This document shows, one piece after another, positions 32,548 to 41,425 of a stretch of 64,000 bases of DNA (the first letter of the stretch is position 1; the number at the start of each line of letters is the position of its first letter). The notes under the pieces are model-generated. The model did not search any database. It saw nothing but the letters and a program-made list of their open reading frames with translations, and was not told where the DNA came from. The translations under genes and the position numbers were made by a program. The stretch comes from Scytonema hofmannii PCC 7110 (lineage in GTDB: Bacteria > Cyanobacteriota > Cyanobacteriia > Cyanobacteriales > Nostocaceae): the NCBI RefSeq assembly GCF_000346485.2, contig NZ_KQ976354.1, positions 9,101,333 to 9,165,332 on the forward strand. The letters run 5' to 3'.

Positions 32548-33876
32548 ATGAGTGAGGGCAGGCATCTAGTGGTTAGAATTCTCAGACTGGCAGAAATGAC
32601 ACCTCAAGATCTCTCAGCATTGAAGAGACGAGCTGAGTTAAACATCGAACAAGCCCTCTCCATTGCAAAAGAGGTGATTGACCAAATTAGGCAGCGTGGC
32701 GATGCAGCCTTAATTGAATACGTGAGAAAATTTGACTATGCAGGCGCAGAACTAGAAAACCTAAAAGTCAGCGAACAAGAATTTGCAGATGCTCGCGAAT
32801 CCATTGAACCTGAAATCAAATCAGCCCTCCATCAGGCATTTGTCAATATAAAAGAAGTTCATCAAAGACAGATGCCTGAAGAAATCCAACTGGCAGAAAT
32901 TGACAGTGGAATTTTCGCAGGTGAAAAAGTGACACCGATCGCTAGTGCAGGGTTGTACGTTCCCCGAGGAAAAGGTGCTTTTCCATCAGTAATGCTCATG
33001 TTAACAATACCAGCAAAGGTGGCTGGTGTGAGCAAAATTATTGTGTGTACCCCCTCAGACAAAAATGGCAAGGTAGAACCTGCATCTCTTGTCGCCGCCG
33101 AAATGGCTGGAGTCAAAGACATATACAGGCTGGGTGGAATACAAGCGATCGCAGCCATGGCTTTGGGTACGGGAACAGTCCCCAAGGTTGACAAAATTAC
33201 AGGTCCGTGTAATGTCTATGGTTCCGCCGCTAAGAGAATTTTATATGGAACAGTAGATGTAGGGCTACCAGCCGGACCAAGCGAGTCCATCATCTTAGCT
33301 GACGAACATACCGATCCTCAAATTGCAGCCCTCGATCTGTTAGTTGAAGCGGAACATGGTCCGGAGTCAGCAGCGTTACTCGTTACCCATGATGAATCCC
33401 TTGCTCTCAAAGCGGCTAAGTATGTAGCTGAGTATTTAACGAAACTTCCAGATTGGAGGCGAGAGTTTTGTGAGAAAGGGCTTTCTTCTTATGGTGGCAT
33501 TTTACTCACACGCAGCCTAGAAGAATCACTTGATTTTGTCAACGATTATGCTCCAGAACATTTGGAAGTTTTAGTAAAAGAACCTTTCAGCGTACTCGGA
33601 AAGATAAAGAACGCTGGAGAAATCTTACTCGGTCCCTACACACCCATACCCGTGAGTAACTATTGTTTGGGAGTCAATGCTATTCTTCCAACAGGAGGCT
33701 TTGCGCGATCGTATTCGGCTGTGTCAGTCTTTGACTTCCTCAAGCGGGCGGGAATTGGCTATCTAACTCCAGAAGGCTTTGCCAAACTGAAACACACAAC
33801 TCAAACACTCGCAACCTACGAAGGTTTTGCAGCCCATGCTATGGCAATTCAGGAAAGGGAAGGTTTATTGGATTAG
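32548..33876 (+). CDS. hisD: Histidinol dehydrogenase family protein
   Basis: The protein has 442 residues. Conserved HisD blocks are GLYVPRGKGAFPSVMLML, the NAD-site ITGPCNVYGSAAKRILYG, LPAGPSESIILADEHTDP, LVEAEHGPESAALLVT and the catalytic NDYAPEHLE. HisD oxidises L-histidinol twice to L-histidine. It is not in a his operon, and the cluster at 38947–42517 carries a HisC-like aminotransferase and a HAD phosphatase, so it could be a specialised paralogue. The N-terminal extension MSEGRHLVV may not be real; an internal start at the AEMTPQDLSALK methionine is possible. Confidence 0.9.
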   Translation: MSEGRHLVVRILRLAEMTPQDLSALKRRAELNIEQALSIAKEVIDQIRQRGDAALIEYVRKFDYAGAELENLKVSEQEFADARESIEPEIKSALHQAFVNIKEVHQRQMPEEIQLAEIDSGIFAGEKVTPIASAGLYVPRGKGAFPSVMLMLTIPAKVAGVSKIIVCTPSDKNGKVEPASLVAAEMAGVKDIYRLGGIQAIAAMALGTGTVPKVDKITGPCNVYGSAAKRILYGTVDVGLPAGPSESIILADEHTDPQIAALDLLVEAEHGPESAALLVTHDESLALKAAKYVAEYLTKLPDWRREFCEKGLSSYGGILLTRSLEESLDFVNDYAPEHLEVLVKEPFSVLGKIKNAGEILLGPYTPIPVSNYCLGVNAILPTGGFARSYSAVSVFDFLKRAGIGYLTPEGFAKLKHTTQTLATYEGFAAHAMAIQEREGLLD

Positions 33877-33948
33877 GGAGTAGGGAGTAGGGAATAGGGA
33901 GTAGGGGGTAGAGGGCTAGAAGCTGTTACTTAATCTCTATGCAGGGCT

Positions 33949-33987
33949 ATGCATTGCTACTCAAAAATGTGTAGCAATGCATTTTTT
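33949..33987 (+). terminator. Rho-independent terminator after hisD
   Basis: A perfect 12-bp stem (ATGCATTGCTAC / GTAGCAATGCAT) with a 10-base loop is followed by TTTTT. It lies 73 bp beyond the hisD stop, past a GGGAGTAGGGAGTAGGGAAT tract (33876–33907). Confidence 0.88.
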
Positions 33988-34070
33988 GGTCGTTAATTAT
34001 ATACGGTTTTCTCTACTTGTAGTGCGGGTCATACGCGGGTAGTGTAGAAATATAGAGACGAGGGACACGT

Positions 34071-34226
34071 ATGAGGCTTCGAGAGAAATGGTTAAAAGTT
34101 CAATTAACCGAATGGGAACAGCATAAGCTGGATGCTTACGCGCAACGCGAAGGTTGGACAAAATCGCAGGCTGTCAGAGAATGGATTAAAAACTTACCAT
34201 GTTACTTGGATTCAAGACCGAACTAA
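34071..34226 (+). CDS. Small ribbon-helix-helix (CopG-like) protein
   Basis: The protein has 51 residues, preceded by GAGGGA 4 bp before the ATG. The sequence LKVQLTEWEQHKLDAYAQRE followed by TKSQAVREWIKNL has the β-α-α pattern of ribbon-helix-helix DNA-binding proteins, with the usual polar-nonpolar strand and the SQAVREWI helix. It lies just upstream of the candidate ωRNA and IscB gene. It could be an orphan antitoxin or a regulator of the element; no toxin partner is visible. Confidence 0.7.
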   Translation: MRLREKWLKVQLTEWEQHKLDAYAQREGWTKSQAVREWIKNLPCYLDSRPN

Positions 34227-34229
34227 AGC

Positions 34230-34551
34230 TGAATAATACGCAACGCACCATGATGGTGACGACTCCACACATTCCCCTGGGTACAGGGTGAATGTGGGCT
34301 TCTTAAGAAATTAGGAAGTACGTCATTAGCCTAGGTGGTTCGTTACGCAAGAAATCACCACGTTTAACCAGAATATATAGGTACTTCAGAATACAGAGAG
34401 TAGCGTCTCGATCCCTAGTTCTGAACTCTACGACCAGTGATTAAACATTTCTACAGGAAGAGGAAAAGTGTTGCTGGTATAAAACCTGGATAAACATTGG
34501 CAAAGGGAACCACGCTGTAAGGCGATTACCTGTTTATTAGGAATACAAATC
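34230..34551 (+). ncRNA. Candidate ωRNA (HEARO-type) for IscB
   Basis: The 320 bp before IscB have no reading frame but contain strong secondary structure. There is a 12-bp hairpin at 34268–34296 (CACATTCCCCTG / CAGGGTGAATGTG with one bulged T), and a GGTGGTT…AATCACC hairpin around 34337–34366. IscB genes are normally preceded by a ωRNA of 200–350 nt (the HEARO motif) that ends close to the IscB start and supplies the guide at its 5' end. Position and size fit that pattern. The exact 5' end and guide cannot be set from one copy. Confidence 0.65.
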
Positions 34552-35883
34552 ATGAAAGTCTACGTTGTCAACAAACACGGCAAACCGTTAATGCCTACGA
34601 CTCCCCGTAAAGCTCGGTTGCTTTTGAAGGAAGGGAAAGCCAAAATTTATTGTCGCGCTCCATTTACCATTCAATTAATTTATGGTTCTAGTGGTTATAC
34701 TCAACCAGGAAATTTAGGGATTGATGCAGGTTATCAAAATATTGGGTACAGTGTAGTCAACGAGAAAGAAGAATTAATTGGTGGTGAAGTTCAGATGTTA
34801 AAAGGTGTGTCTGAACGATTGACAGAACGAAAAAAATACCGTCAGCAAAGAAGAAATAGAAAAAGATATCGTGCGCCAAGATTTGATAATCGTAGGCGTA
34901 AAGACAATTGGCTAGCACCAAGTATTCAGCACAAACTAGATACTCATCACAAAATCATTGATAAAATTCAGAAAATAGTTCCAGTCAAAAAAATTACGAT
35001 TGAAGTAGCTAGTTTTGACATTCAGAGAATAAAGGATGCTGAAATCCAAGGTGTGGGTTATCAACAGGGAGAAAAATATGGCTTTGATAATTTACGTGAA
35101 TACATTTTGCACAGAGATGGGCATAAATGTCAAAACCCCAATTGTAAAAATAAAGATGTCAATCCAATATTAGAAGTACATCACTTAGGGTTTTGGAAAG
35201 AAGACAGAACAGATAGACCTGCCAACCTGATTACCTTATGTAATAAATGCCATGCATCCAAAAATCATAAAAAGAGTGGTTTCCTTTGTGGATGGGAGCC
35301 AAAGCTGAAGTCATTTAAAGGTGAAACCTTTATGACAACAGTTAGATGGCGTTTGACTAATGATGGACGATATAGTTCAACTTATGGCTACATCACCAAA
35401 GGCATTAGAAGAGAATTTAAAATAGAAAAATCTCATCACAACGATGCATTTGTTGTTGCAGGTGGTACTATTCAGAAAAGAGTAGAATCATTAATCCTAG
35501 AACAAATTAGGCGAAATAAGCGCTCGATGGAGCAGTTCTATGATGCCAAATATATTGATAGTAGAGACGGCTCAACTAAATCTGGTTCGGAATTATCCTC
35601 AGGTAGGAGAACTCGCAACAAACAAAAAAATGGTGAAAACTTGAGACTTTACCGGAAACACAAAGTATCAAAAGGGCAACGTCGAATTAAAAAATACCGT
35701 TACCGATACCAACCCAAGGATTTAGTTCAATTTGAAGGTCAGGTATACGAAGTTATTGGAATGCAAAACTTAGGTACTGGTGTGAAGTTGAAAAACTATC
35801 CTGGTGTCAAAAATAAGGTGGTTAACGTTAATAAAGTCAATCCTGTTAAAAGGAGATCTGGTTTATGTCAAATCGTGCCGTAA
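34552..35883 (+). CDS. iscB: IscB-type RNA-guided RuvC–HNH nuclease
   Basis: The protein has 443 residues. The N-terminal PLMP domain is present (VVNKHGKPLMPTTPRKARLL). RuvC-I is GIDAGYQNIGYSVV with Asp near residue 58, then an Arg-rich bridge helix (ERKKYRQQRRNRKRYRAPRF). RuvC-II is ITIEVASFDIQ, the HNH domain spans about 180–245 (HKCQNPNCKN, LEVHHLGF, NLITLCNKCHASKNH), and RuvC-III is SHHNDAFVVAGG. All catalytic positions appear kept. IscB is the ancestor-type of Cas9 and uses a ωRNA, here probably encoded directly upstream. No TnpA transposase lies next to it, so the element depends on one in trans or is domesticated. Confidence 0.93.
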   Translation: MKVYVVNKHGKPLMPTTPRKARLLLKEGKAKIYCRAPFTIQLIYGSSGYTQPGNLGIDAGYQNIGYSVVNEKEELIGGEVQMLKGVSERLTERKKYRQQRRNRKRYRAPRFDNRRRKDNWLAPSIQHKLDTHHKIIDKIQKIVPVKKITIEVASFDIQRIKDAEIQGVGYQQGEKYGFDNLREYILHRDGHKCQNPNCKNKDVNPILEVHHLGFWKEDRTDRPANLITLCNKCHASKNHKKSGFLCGWEPKLKSFKGETFMTTVRWRLTNDGRYSSTYGYITKGIRREFKIEKSHHNDAFVVAGGTIQKRVESLILEQIRRNKRSMEQFYDAKYIDSRDGSTKSGSELSSGRRTRNKQKNGENLRLYRKHKVSKGQRRIKKYRYRYQPKDLVQFEGQVYEVIGMQNLGTGVKLKNYPGVKNKVVNVNKVNPVKRRSGLCQIVP

Positions 35884-35984
35884 TTGGCAATTCCTCATCG
35901 ACTTCACTCCCGCGTTAACCTACGGTTAACATAAGTCGGAAGTCAATTCGTCATTGCCCCAAGATTCATCTCATCATTCCTCTG
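35884..35984. other. Short flank between IscB and the inverted repeat
   Basis: The sequence contains GTTAACCTACGGTTAAC, an inverted repeat (35914–35930), which could be a piece of the right end of the IscB element. No gene is present. Confidence 0.4.
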
Positions 35985-36066
35985 AGGTAAGAATTCAGGT
36001 ATGAAAAAGAGGCAAGCAGGGGGAGCAGGGGATGCAGGGGATGCAGGGGGAGATTAATGATTTATT
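35985..36066 (+). repeat. Left arm of an 80-bp inverted repeat
   Basis: The stretch reads GAGGTAAGAATTCAGGTATG, then AAGAGGCAAGCAGGGGGAGC, then two GGGGATGCA units, and ends GAGATTAATGATTTATTAAC. It matches the reverse complement of 38029–38107 with about 90% identity. The pair brackets 2 kb of IS66 and passenger sequence. Confidence 0.85.
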
Positions 36067-36441
36067 AACCAAGGGGATGGATTATTAATCATATTGACAA
36101 GACCAGATAAAACTTGATTGTAACGTCCAGAAAGTTCTCGTCCGGTTTCCACATCCATATAATTGCATTTAACAGCAAATTTAATCCAAGTCTGAGTTTC
36201 AGCCGCTTCGGCTTCACAGTCATTCAATGAACGCAACAAATGCTGCTTCATAACGACGTTTGCGCCAAGCTTCTGCCATGTTGGCACACACAGAACGTGA
36301 AGCACGACGAATTTGGTCGGTTAAAGAATATCGTTCCTCCACAGGAAATGTCTTTGAGATCTCAAAAATGCTCATTGCTACTTCAAAAGCTATTTTATAA
36401 ATACCTAAGTCTTGATGGTCTTTGATGGCTTCTTTAGTCAT
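36054..36441 (-). pseudogene. Four-helix bundle (S23-type) protein gene, one frameshift
   Basis: The first frame gives MTKEAIKDHQDLGIYKIAFE … RRASRSVCANMAEAWRKRRY and stops at 36220. The remaining part of the family (LNDCEAEAAETQTWIKFAVK to the stop at 36054) is intact in the next frame. A single extra base in the TTCATTG stretch near 36228 would explain it. The family is small four-helix proteins of unknown role, often found as passengers or within rRNA introns. Its ATG overlaps the stop of the IS66 remnant. Confidence 0.85.
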
Positions 36442-37941
36442 TGTTTTGCCGAAAGGATTGAGATGTAAACTTGAGGAATTAATGAAGGGGTCTGCACGAC
36501 TGGGTTAAACATCGCTTTTATAGCTTGAATAAAAAATTCAATTGACTTACGTCCTTGACGACGGCACGTTTGTATCACTGTCAATAAATTGGCGGTATCT
36601 TGAAACCGCTCCATAGAACGGGAACCGCCACTAACTTTTCTTTTTGTGACTGCTAAACGTAACGAACGTTGGTGCTAAATTATTATCAGGCGGGATCTCC
36701 GGATGGTTTAAGAAATACCACCATTGATGAGATTTATTTTGTAAGGAGCGTAAAAGTTTCCCGGCTTCCCCTCCAGCTTTATCAATCCACAAATCAATCG
36801 AAGATTCAACTATACGTCGAAACTCGTTAGCCCAACTCAAAAATTCATCAGTGTTTTGGCTTTGTTGGAATAAAGCATAGTGTTTAAAGGCTTCGTCTAT
36901 CAGTTCGATAAATTTTGTGCCAATGTCTTGGTTATGTAAACCGGGAAGTTGGACGAGCTTTTTGAAATGACGGCGTAAATGTGCGCTCACATTTCTGTTG
37001 AGCTTTCACCGGATAACCATTATATGCACTATAGTCATCAGAACTCAGTACACCATCATAGTTTGAACCCAAAACAGATTCTAATTCGCTTCGAGAACGT
37101 GTATCAGCAGCATGAAACAGAGCATGCATCAGTATTGGCAAAAATCCACAACCATTCTTTTACTCCTTTGACTACCCAAGGCGTTTCATCCGAATGGATA
37201 TTTGGCTGAGTTTGCTTTATCCAAAGTTTCACGCAAGTCAATACTTTGAGCCACTGCTCCATCTATTCGTTCATTCGTGGCTACTAAGGTTCCCACCCCG
37301 ATTTCTATTTCACCGAGCTCCCACAATAGTTCTTGTTGTTTAGAGTAAGGTAAATGCCCGTAATTATTTATCCATCCCAAAAAAGCTTGCAGTCTGATTC
37401 CAATATCTTGTCCTGGTACTATCTCTGGTGACCAGTCTGCTGTTTGAGTTTCACCACATATGGTGCAAATGCACGTATATCTTTGATATTCTACTATTTC
37501 AATTGGCCGTTCCACTAGCTGTGCTACTTGTTGTGTTTCTATTTTTATGGGTTGGCTACCGAATTCCCTTTGCCCACAACATCTACACTCAAGTGGTCGT
37601 AATATCTCAAATCTATCGACTCTCCCAAATCCCTTTCTCGTTTTTCCCGGATGCCCTGGTTGTCCTCCTGGTTTCCGTTTCGCTGTCTCGCTTTCAACGG
37701 ATTTATCAACTTGTTTGTTTTCGGTTTTTTTGAGGATGTCTCCTGACGGGGGTTTCGATGATATTGTGCTATCTAAATCTCTACTAACTTTCAGTTTCTC
37801 TATTTCCTGTTCCAGTTTTATGACTCTGGATTTTAGCTGCTCTATAGCTTTCGCTTGCTCAACAATTATCTCTACCAGCTGCGTTGTCCCCAACTGTTTC
37901 AACATATTACTGTCTATTTTTGGCGGCTGGTTTTTTTCCAT
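36438..37941 (-). pseudogene. IS66-family transposase, broken by several frameshifts
   Basis: The 5' part (37186–37941) has the IS66 leader features: a coiled coil with QLKSRVIKLEQEIEKLKVSR, the SSKPPSGDILKK motif, a GGQPGHPGKTR segment, and a zinc-finger region CRCCG … CTICGE. A change of frame at 37190 is followed by pieces reading DTRSRSELESVLGSNYDGVL then SSDDYSAYNGYP (36932–37141). Next comes MSAHLRRHFKKLVQLPGLHN (36631–36990), with the last 60 codons in yet another frame. The transposase is inactive. Confidence 0.9.
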
Positions 37942-38028
37942 ACCTCTGATGCTCCCCCTTCTATGTCACACTTGTCAATACCCCCTGATCTGAATCTTGA
38001 CGATTATTCATCCATCTCCAATGCTGAT

Positions 38029-38107
38029 GAATCATTCATCTCCCCCTGCGTCCCCTGCATCCCCTGCTCCCCCTGCTTGCCTCTTTTTTTACACCTGAAT
38101 CCTTACC
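38029..38107 (-). repeat. Right arm of the 80-bp inverted repeat
   Basis: This is the inverted counterpart of 35985–36066, with CTGCGTCCCCTGCATCCCCT, then GCTCCCCCTGCTTGCCTC and ACACCTGAATCCTTACC. One GGGGATGCA unit in the left arm is GGGGACGCA here. Confidence 0.85.
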
Positions 38108-38162
38108 CTCTGAGTACAGAGTGAATGAGAGGCTTCTCTTGGATTAAGCTAAATTAAGCCGA

Positions 38163-38630
38163 TTGCAGTGGCTACATCGTAACAAGGTTAAGGGATCTGC
38201 GAATTGGAAGAAAGCAAATATGCAGATTGCGCGGTTACATAGAAAAATTGCCAATCTCCGAAAAGACTACTTGCATAAAATGACTACTTACATCGCCAAA
38301 AACCACAGCGAAGTAACGATAGAAGATCTGAATGTCAGCGGAATGATGGCAAATCACAAGCTAGCAGCTGCGGTGCAAGACCAAAGTTTCTATGAGTTCC
38401 GCAGACATTTAACCTACAAGTGTAAACTTGTCAATACAAAATTGGTAATTGCGGATAGATGGTATCCAAGTTCAAAGACCTGCTCAAAGTGCGGCACAGT
38501 AAAAAAAGAACTCAAATTAGATGATCGGATATTCCATTGTCATGCCTGTAATTTTACTTTGGACAGGGATCTGAATGCCGCAATTAACTTAAAATGCTAT
38601 GCGTTCAACACCGAAAGCTCTTCGGAGTGA
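38163..38630 (+). pseudogene. TnpB (IS200/IS605) C-terminal remnant
   Basis: About 155 residues of the C-terminal half of TnpB remain: the helical segment WKKANMQIARLHRKIANLRK, RuvC-II with EVTIEDLNVSGMM, and the zinc ribbon CSKCGTVKKELKLDDRIFHC followed by HACNFTLDRDLNAAINL with the RuvC-III Asp. The N-terminus with RuvC-I is missing, so it cannot cut DNA. Downstream 38631–38720 may retain the reRNA and element right end. It begins 55 bp beyond the right arm of the inverted repeat. Confidence 0.88.
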
Positions 38631-38946
38631 GCCTGTGGACTGGAGGGTGCCGACATCACCAGGACGAAGCAGGAAGAAAGCAGCAAAGAAGCGTGTTAGG
38701 TAAATAACGCAACCACCTAGTACTGAATAGCTTTGCATAGGTATTTCGGAGCGGATTCATTGATTTGTTCCCAGAACTTGAGAATGCGTTCTTCGGGGCT
38801 GCTGCCTCGCGTGGTAGTATCAAGACGGGAGGCGGAGCCTCCGTTAAGGCATTCCCAGGTAGAACCTGGGAACGAGAGTGTCAGAGGCTGGGAATGAGAC
38901 AATGCTTCTTCCCTACTCCCTACTCCCTATTTTCAAGGAGGAAAAT
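38631..38946. other. Intergenic: TnpB right end and dispersed repeats
   Basis: 38631–38730 (GAGCCTGTGGACTGGAGGGT onward) is compact and GC-richer, as expected for a TnpB-associated right end. 38800–38900 holds GGAGGCGGAGCCTCC and CCCAGGTAGAACCTGGGAAC hairpins, a known repeat type. 38911–38932 is a CCCTACTCCCTACTCCC tract just before the next gene. Confidence 0.55.
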
Positions 38947-40170
38947 TTGTCAGACAAAAATTTGCAATATATTCAAACTCTCCAATTTTCTGATGTAAAG
39001 GCTGCAAACGCATTAATGCAAGAATTCCTTAATGCAATTCTGCCTTTTAAAATCAATGAAGTCACAATCCGACCATTAGCTGTCTCTCTTAATTCACTCA
39101 ATGGATTTTTACTGGCAGATGATGGACGAAAACTATTTTTTAAAACCCATGTTGAGCCAAAAAGTATCATCAACGAGTACTATAACTCGACTATTTTAGC
39201 AGAAGCAGGTTATCCAGTTATTCAACCTATATTTAGTTCCAATGAATGGGGAAAGCAACTCCTGATTTACGAATATGTTGAATATCCGTCCCTGTTTGAT
39301 ACAATTCGGAATTTAGAACTAGATAACAAAAAAAATCCTGATTTTATTATTTCTCTGCAACAAAAATCTGATGACGATCTCTGGAAAATTTATTTAAAAA
39401 CACTCCAGCCTTTAACAGCAGAGGAACATGAAAAAGCCCCGATTCACCAATTGTTTTCTCACAGGCTGACTGGCGGACGCTTTAAAACTTTCTACGAAAA
39501 TACAGATATTGTTTTGCCCGGACACACCATTCATTTTGCTTCACTGGCAAAAATGAAATGGATTGTGAATGGAGTGGAATTTAAAGAAACTATTGATAGT
39601 CTTGTAGAGCAAGCCATAGAGGTATTAGACCCCTCTCGATGCGAAACTCCATCCATAGTTGGACATGGAGATGCTCACAATGGTAATGTGTTTGTCGATC
39701 GCGAAAATTCTTCCTTAATCTACTTCGATCCAGCTTTTGCAGGTCGTCATTCACCCTTTTTAGATTTAGCGAAACCACTGTTTCATAATGTTTTTGCTAT
39801 TTGGATGTACTTTCCCAATGAGGTGGCAAAGACACTTTCTATTCATGTAGAAATTCAAGACAATACTATTATTGTAAAACATAACTTTGCACCTTCAGAA
39901 GTTAGACTAGCTTTATTACACTCAAAAATTCAAAGAGTTCTTACTCCTTTAGTAAAAGAACTGAAATCTAGAGAATGCCTGAATCCGCATTGGAAGAAGT
40001 ATTTAAAGTTAGCTTTATTCTGTTGTCCTTTTCTAACAATGAATCTGAGCGATACTCAAAAGTTTCCTCCTGAAATTACGCTTTTAGGGTTAGCTATGGC
40101 GGTTGAAATGGGAAGCAATATTCAGGGAAAAACAAAAAGCTTAATAGATTCGGAATTAGATGCTGTCTGA
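38947..40170 (+). CDS. Phosphotransferase (APH-fold kinase)
   Basis: The protein has 407 residues if started at TTG 38947, which has a strong AAGGAGG 5 bp upstream; an in-frame ATG at 38878 lies within repeat DNA. The kinase core shows the catalytic loop IVGHGDAHNGNVFVD and the metal-binding IYFDPAFAG, with LLIYEYVEYPSLFDTI as the hinge. Such enzymes phosphorylate small hydroxylated molecules or antibiotics. It is first in a gene set with a HAD phosphatase-type protein and a HisC-like aminotransferase, so a small-molecule kinase in a short biosynthetic pathway is likely. The substrate is unknown. Confidence 0.85.
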   Translation: MSDKNLQYIQTLQFSDVKAANALMQEFLNAILPFKINEVTIRPLAVSLNSLNGFLLADDGRKLFFKTHVEPKSIINEYYNSTILAEAGYPVIQPIFSSNEWGKQLLIYEYVEYPSLFDTIRNLELDNKKNPDFIISLQQKSDDDLWKIYLKTLQPLTAEEHEKAPIHQLFSHRLTGGRFKTFYENTDIVLPGHTIHFASLAKMKWIVNGVEFKETIDSLVEQAIEVLDPSRCETPSIVGHGDAHNGNVFVDRENSSLIYFDPAFAGRHSPFLDLAKPLFHNVFAIWMYFPNEVAKTLSIHVEIQDNTIIVKHNFAPSEVRLALLHSKIQRVLTPLVKELKSRECLNPHWKKYLKLALFCCPFLTMNLSDTQKFPPEITLLGLAMAVEMGSNIQGKTKSLIDSELDAV

Positions 40171-40279
40171 AAAAATGTGAGAGAATGTCATGGGAACATC
40201 CCAGTTTCGTAACAATACCAAGCGAATAGAATTCGCGTCTATACAAACAAAGTCCGCCTGCGCGGACTAGTGGAAAACT

Positions 40280-41413
40280 ATGTACCAGCAACTCACAACT
40301 CTCATCTTTGATTTGGATGGAGTTATTACTAGCGAAAAAAAGTATTGGAATACAGCCCGTCTCACTGTCTGGGATTTGATAACTAGTGACAGCTACCTTG
40401 GTTTGAAAAATTACTTTGATGAATGTGATGATTTTTTAAGTAGATTGCTCTTGGCTGGTGAAAAGGTTATATCCAGTCAGTTTGTTTATGAATTAAAAAG
40501 GCGGGCTGTTAACTCGAACTGGGACTTAACATTTTTTGTCATGTCTCTGCATTTGCTGGGAATTCTCACTGCAGTAAAAGCAAATTATCCTGAGACTTGG
40601 TCTAGTATTCTCAGCAATCCTCTCCTTGTCAAAGAGGAATTAGCAAGATTGAGAAATCTATTACAAAATAATAAGTATAACTCAGTAATGAGCAATGCTT
40701 TAATCGCGAGATTTTGGGAGGAAACTCAACTTATAGCAGGAACAGATGTTGTTGAATATGTCAGTTCGTTCTCAGAAAAAATTTTGGGAGCAAAGTTAAA
40801 TTACCTTCAACCTAAAGGAGATTTGTGGTGGCTTTGCTATTATAACTTCCAAGAATGGTATGAAACAAAAGGTAGCGGAGTTCTTCCTGATGATGATACA
40901 GTCTTAGACTTAGGAAGTATTAGGTCAGTCCTGGAAAATCTACGCGATCGCTATAACTATACTTTAGGAATCGCAACAGGAAGACCGAGAAATGAAGTGA
41001 TTCAGCCCATGTCCAAGCTAGGGTTACTCGAATACTTTGACCAAAAACGTATTGTTACATATGACGAAGTTTTAGAAGCTGAGGCAATTCTATCTCGTTC
41101 GGGTAACAGTCAGAAACTCGGCAAACCCCACCCGTTTGTCGTCCTTAAAGCACTTTATCCTGAGGAAAACGTTGAAGTTTTCTGTTCAAAAGAATTTCAA
41201 TCTTTAGACCGTAAATATGCAGCTTATATTGGAGATGCGACGAGTGATGTTGTTGCTGCTAAACAAGCTGGATGTCTATCTATAGGGGTATTGACTGGCG
41301 TATTTGGGGATAAGATGGCAGACAAGCAGCAAAGTATGCTCAAAGATGTAGGATGTGATGTTATCTTAAACAGTGTACTGGAGTTACCAATGCTACTGGG
41401 GGATATCCCTTAA
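40280..41413 (+). CDS. HAD-superfamily hydrolase with large helical insert
   Basis: The protein has 377 residues. Motif I is LIFDLDGVIT, motif II is LGIATGRPRN, motif III Lys is in GKPHPFVVLKAL and motif IV is YIGDATSDVVAAKQAG. A helical cap-like insertion of about 180 residues lies between motifs I and II, larger than in usual PGP-type phosphatases. A function as phosphatase in the same pathway as the kinase upstream and aminotransferase downstream is inferred. The spacing to the aminotransferase is 12 bp, so they share a transcript. Confidence 0.88.
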   Translation: MYQQLTTLIFDLDGVITSEKKYWNTARLTVWDLITSDSYLGLKNYFDECDDFLSRLLLAGEKVISSQFVYELKRRAVNSNWDLTFFVMSLHLLGILTAVKANYPETWSSILSNPLLVKEELARLRNLLQNNKYNSVMSNALIARFWEETQLIAGTDVVEYVSSFSEKILGAKLNYLQPKGDLWWLCYYNFQEWYETKGSGVLPDDDTVLDLGSIRSVLENLRDRYNYTLGIATGRPRNEVIQPMSKLGLLEYFDQKRIVTYDEVLEAEAILSRSGNSQKLGKPHPFVVLKALYPEENVEVFCSKEFQSLDRKYAAYIGDATSDVVAAKQAGCLSIGVLTGVFGDKMADKQQSMLKDVGCDVILNSVLELPMLLGDIP

Positions 41414-41425
41414 ATATTTGAAACA

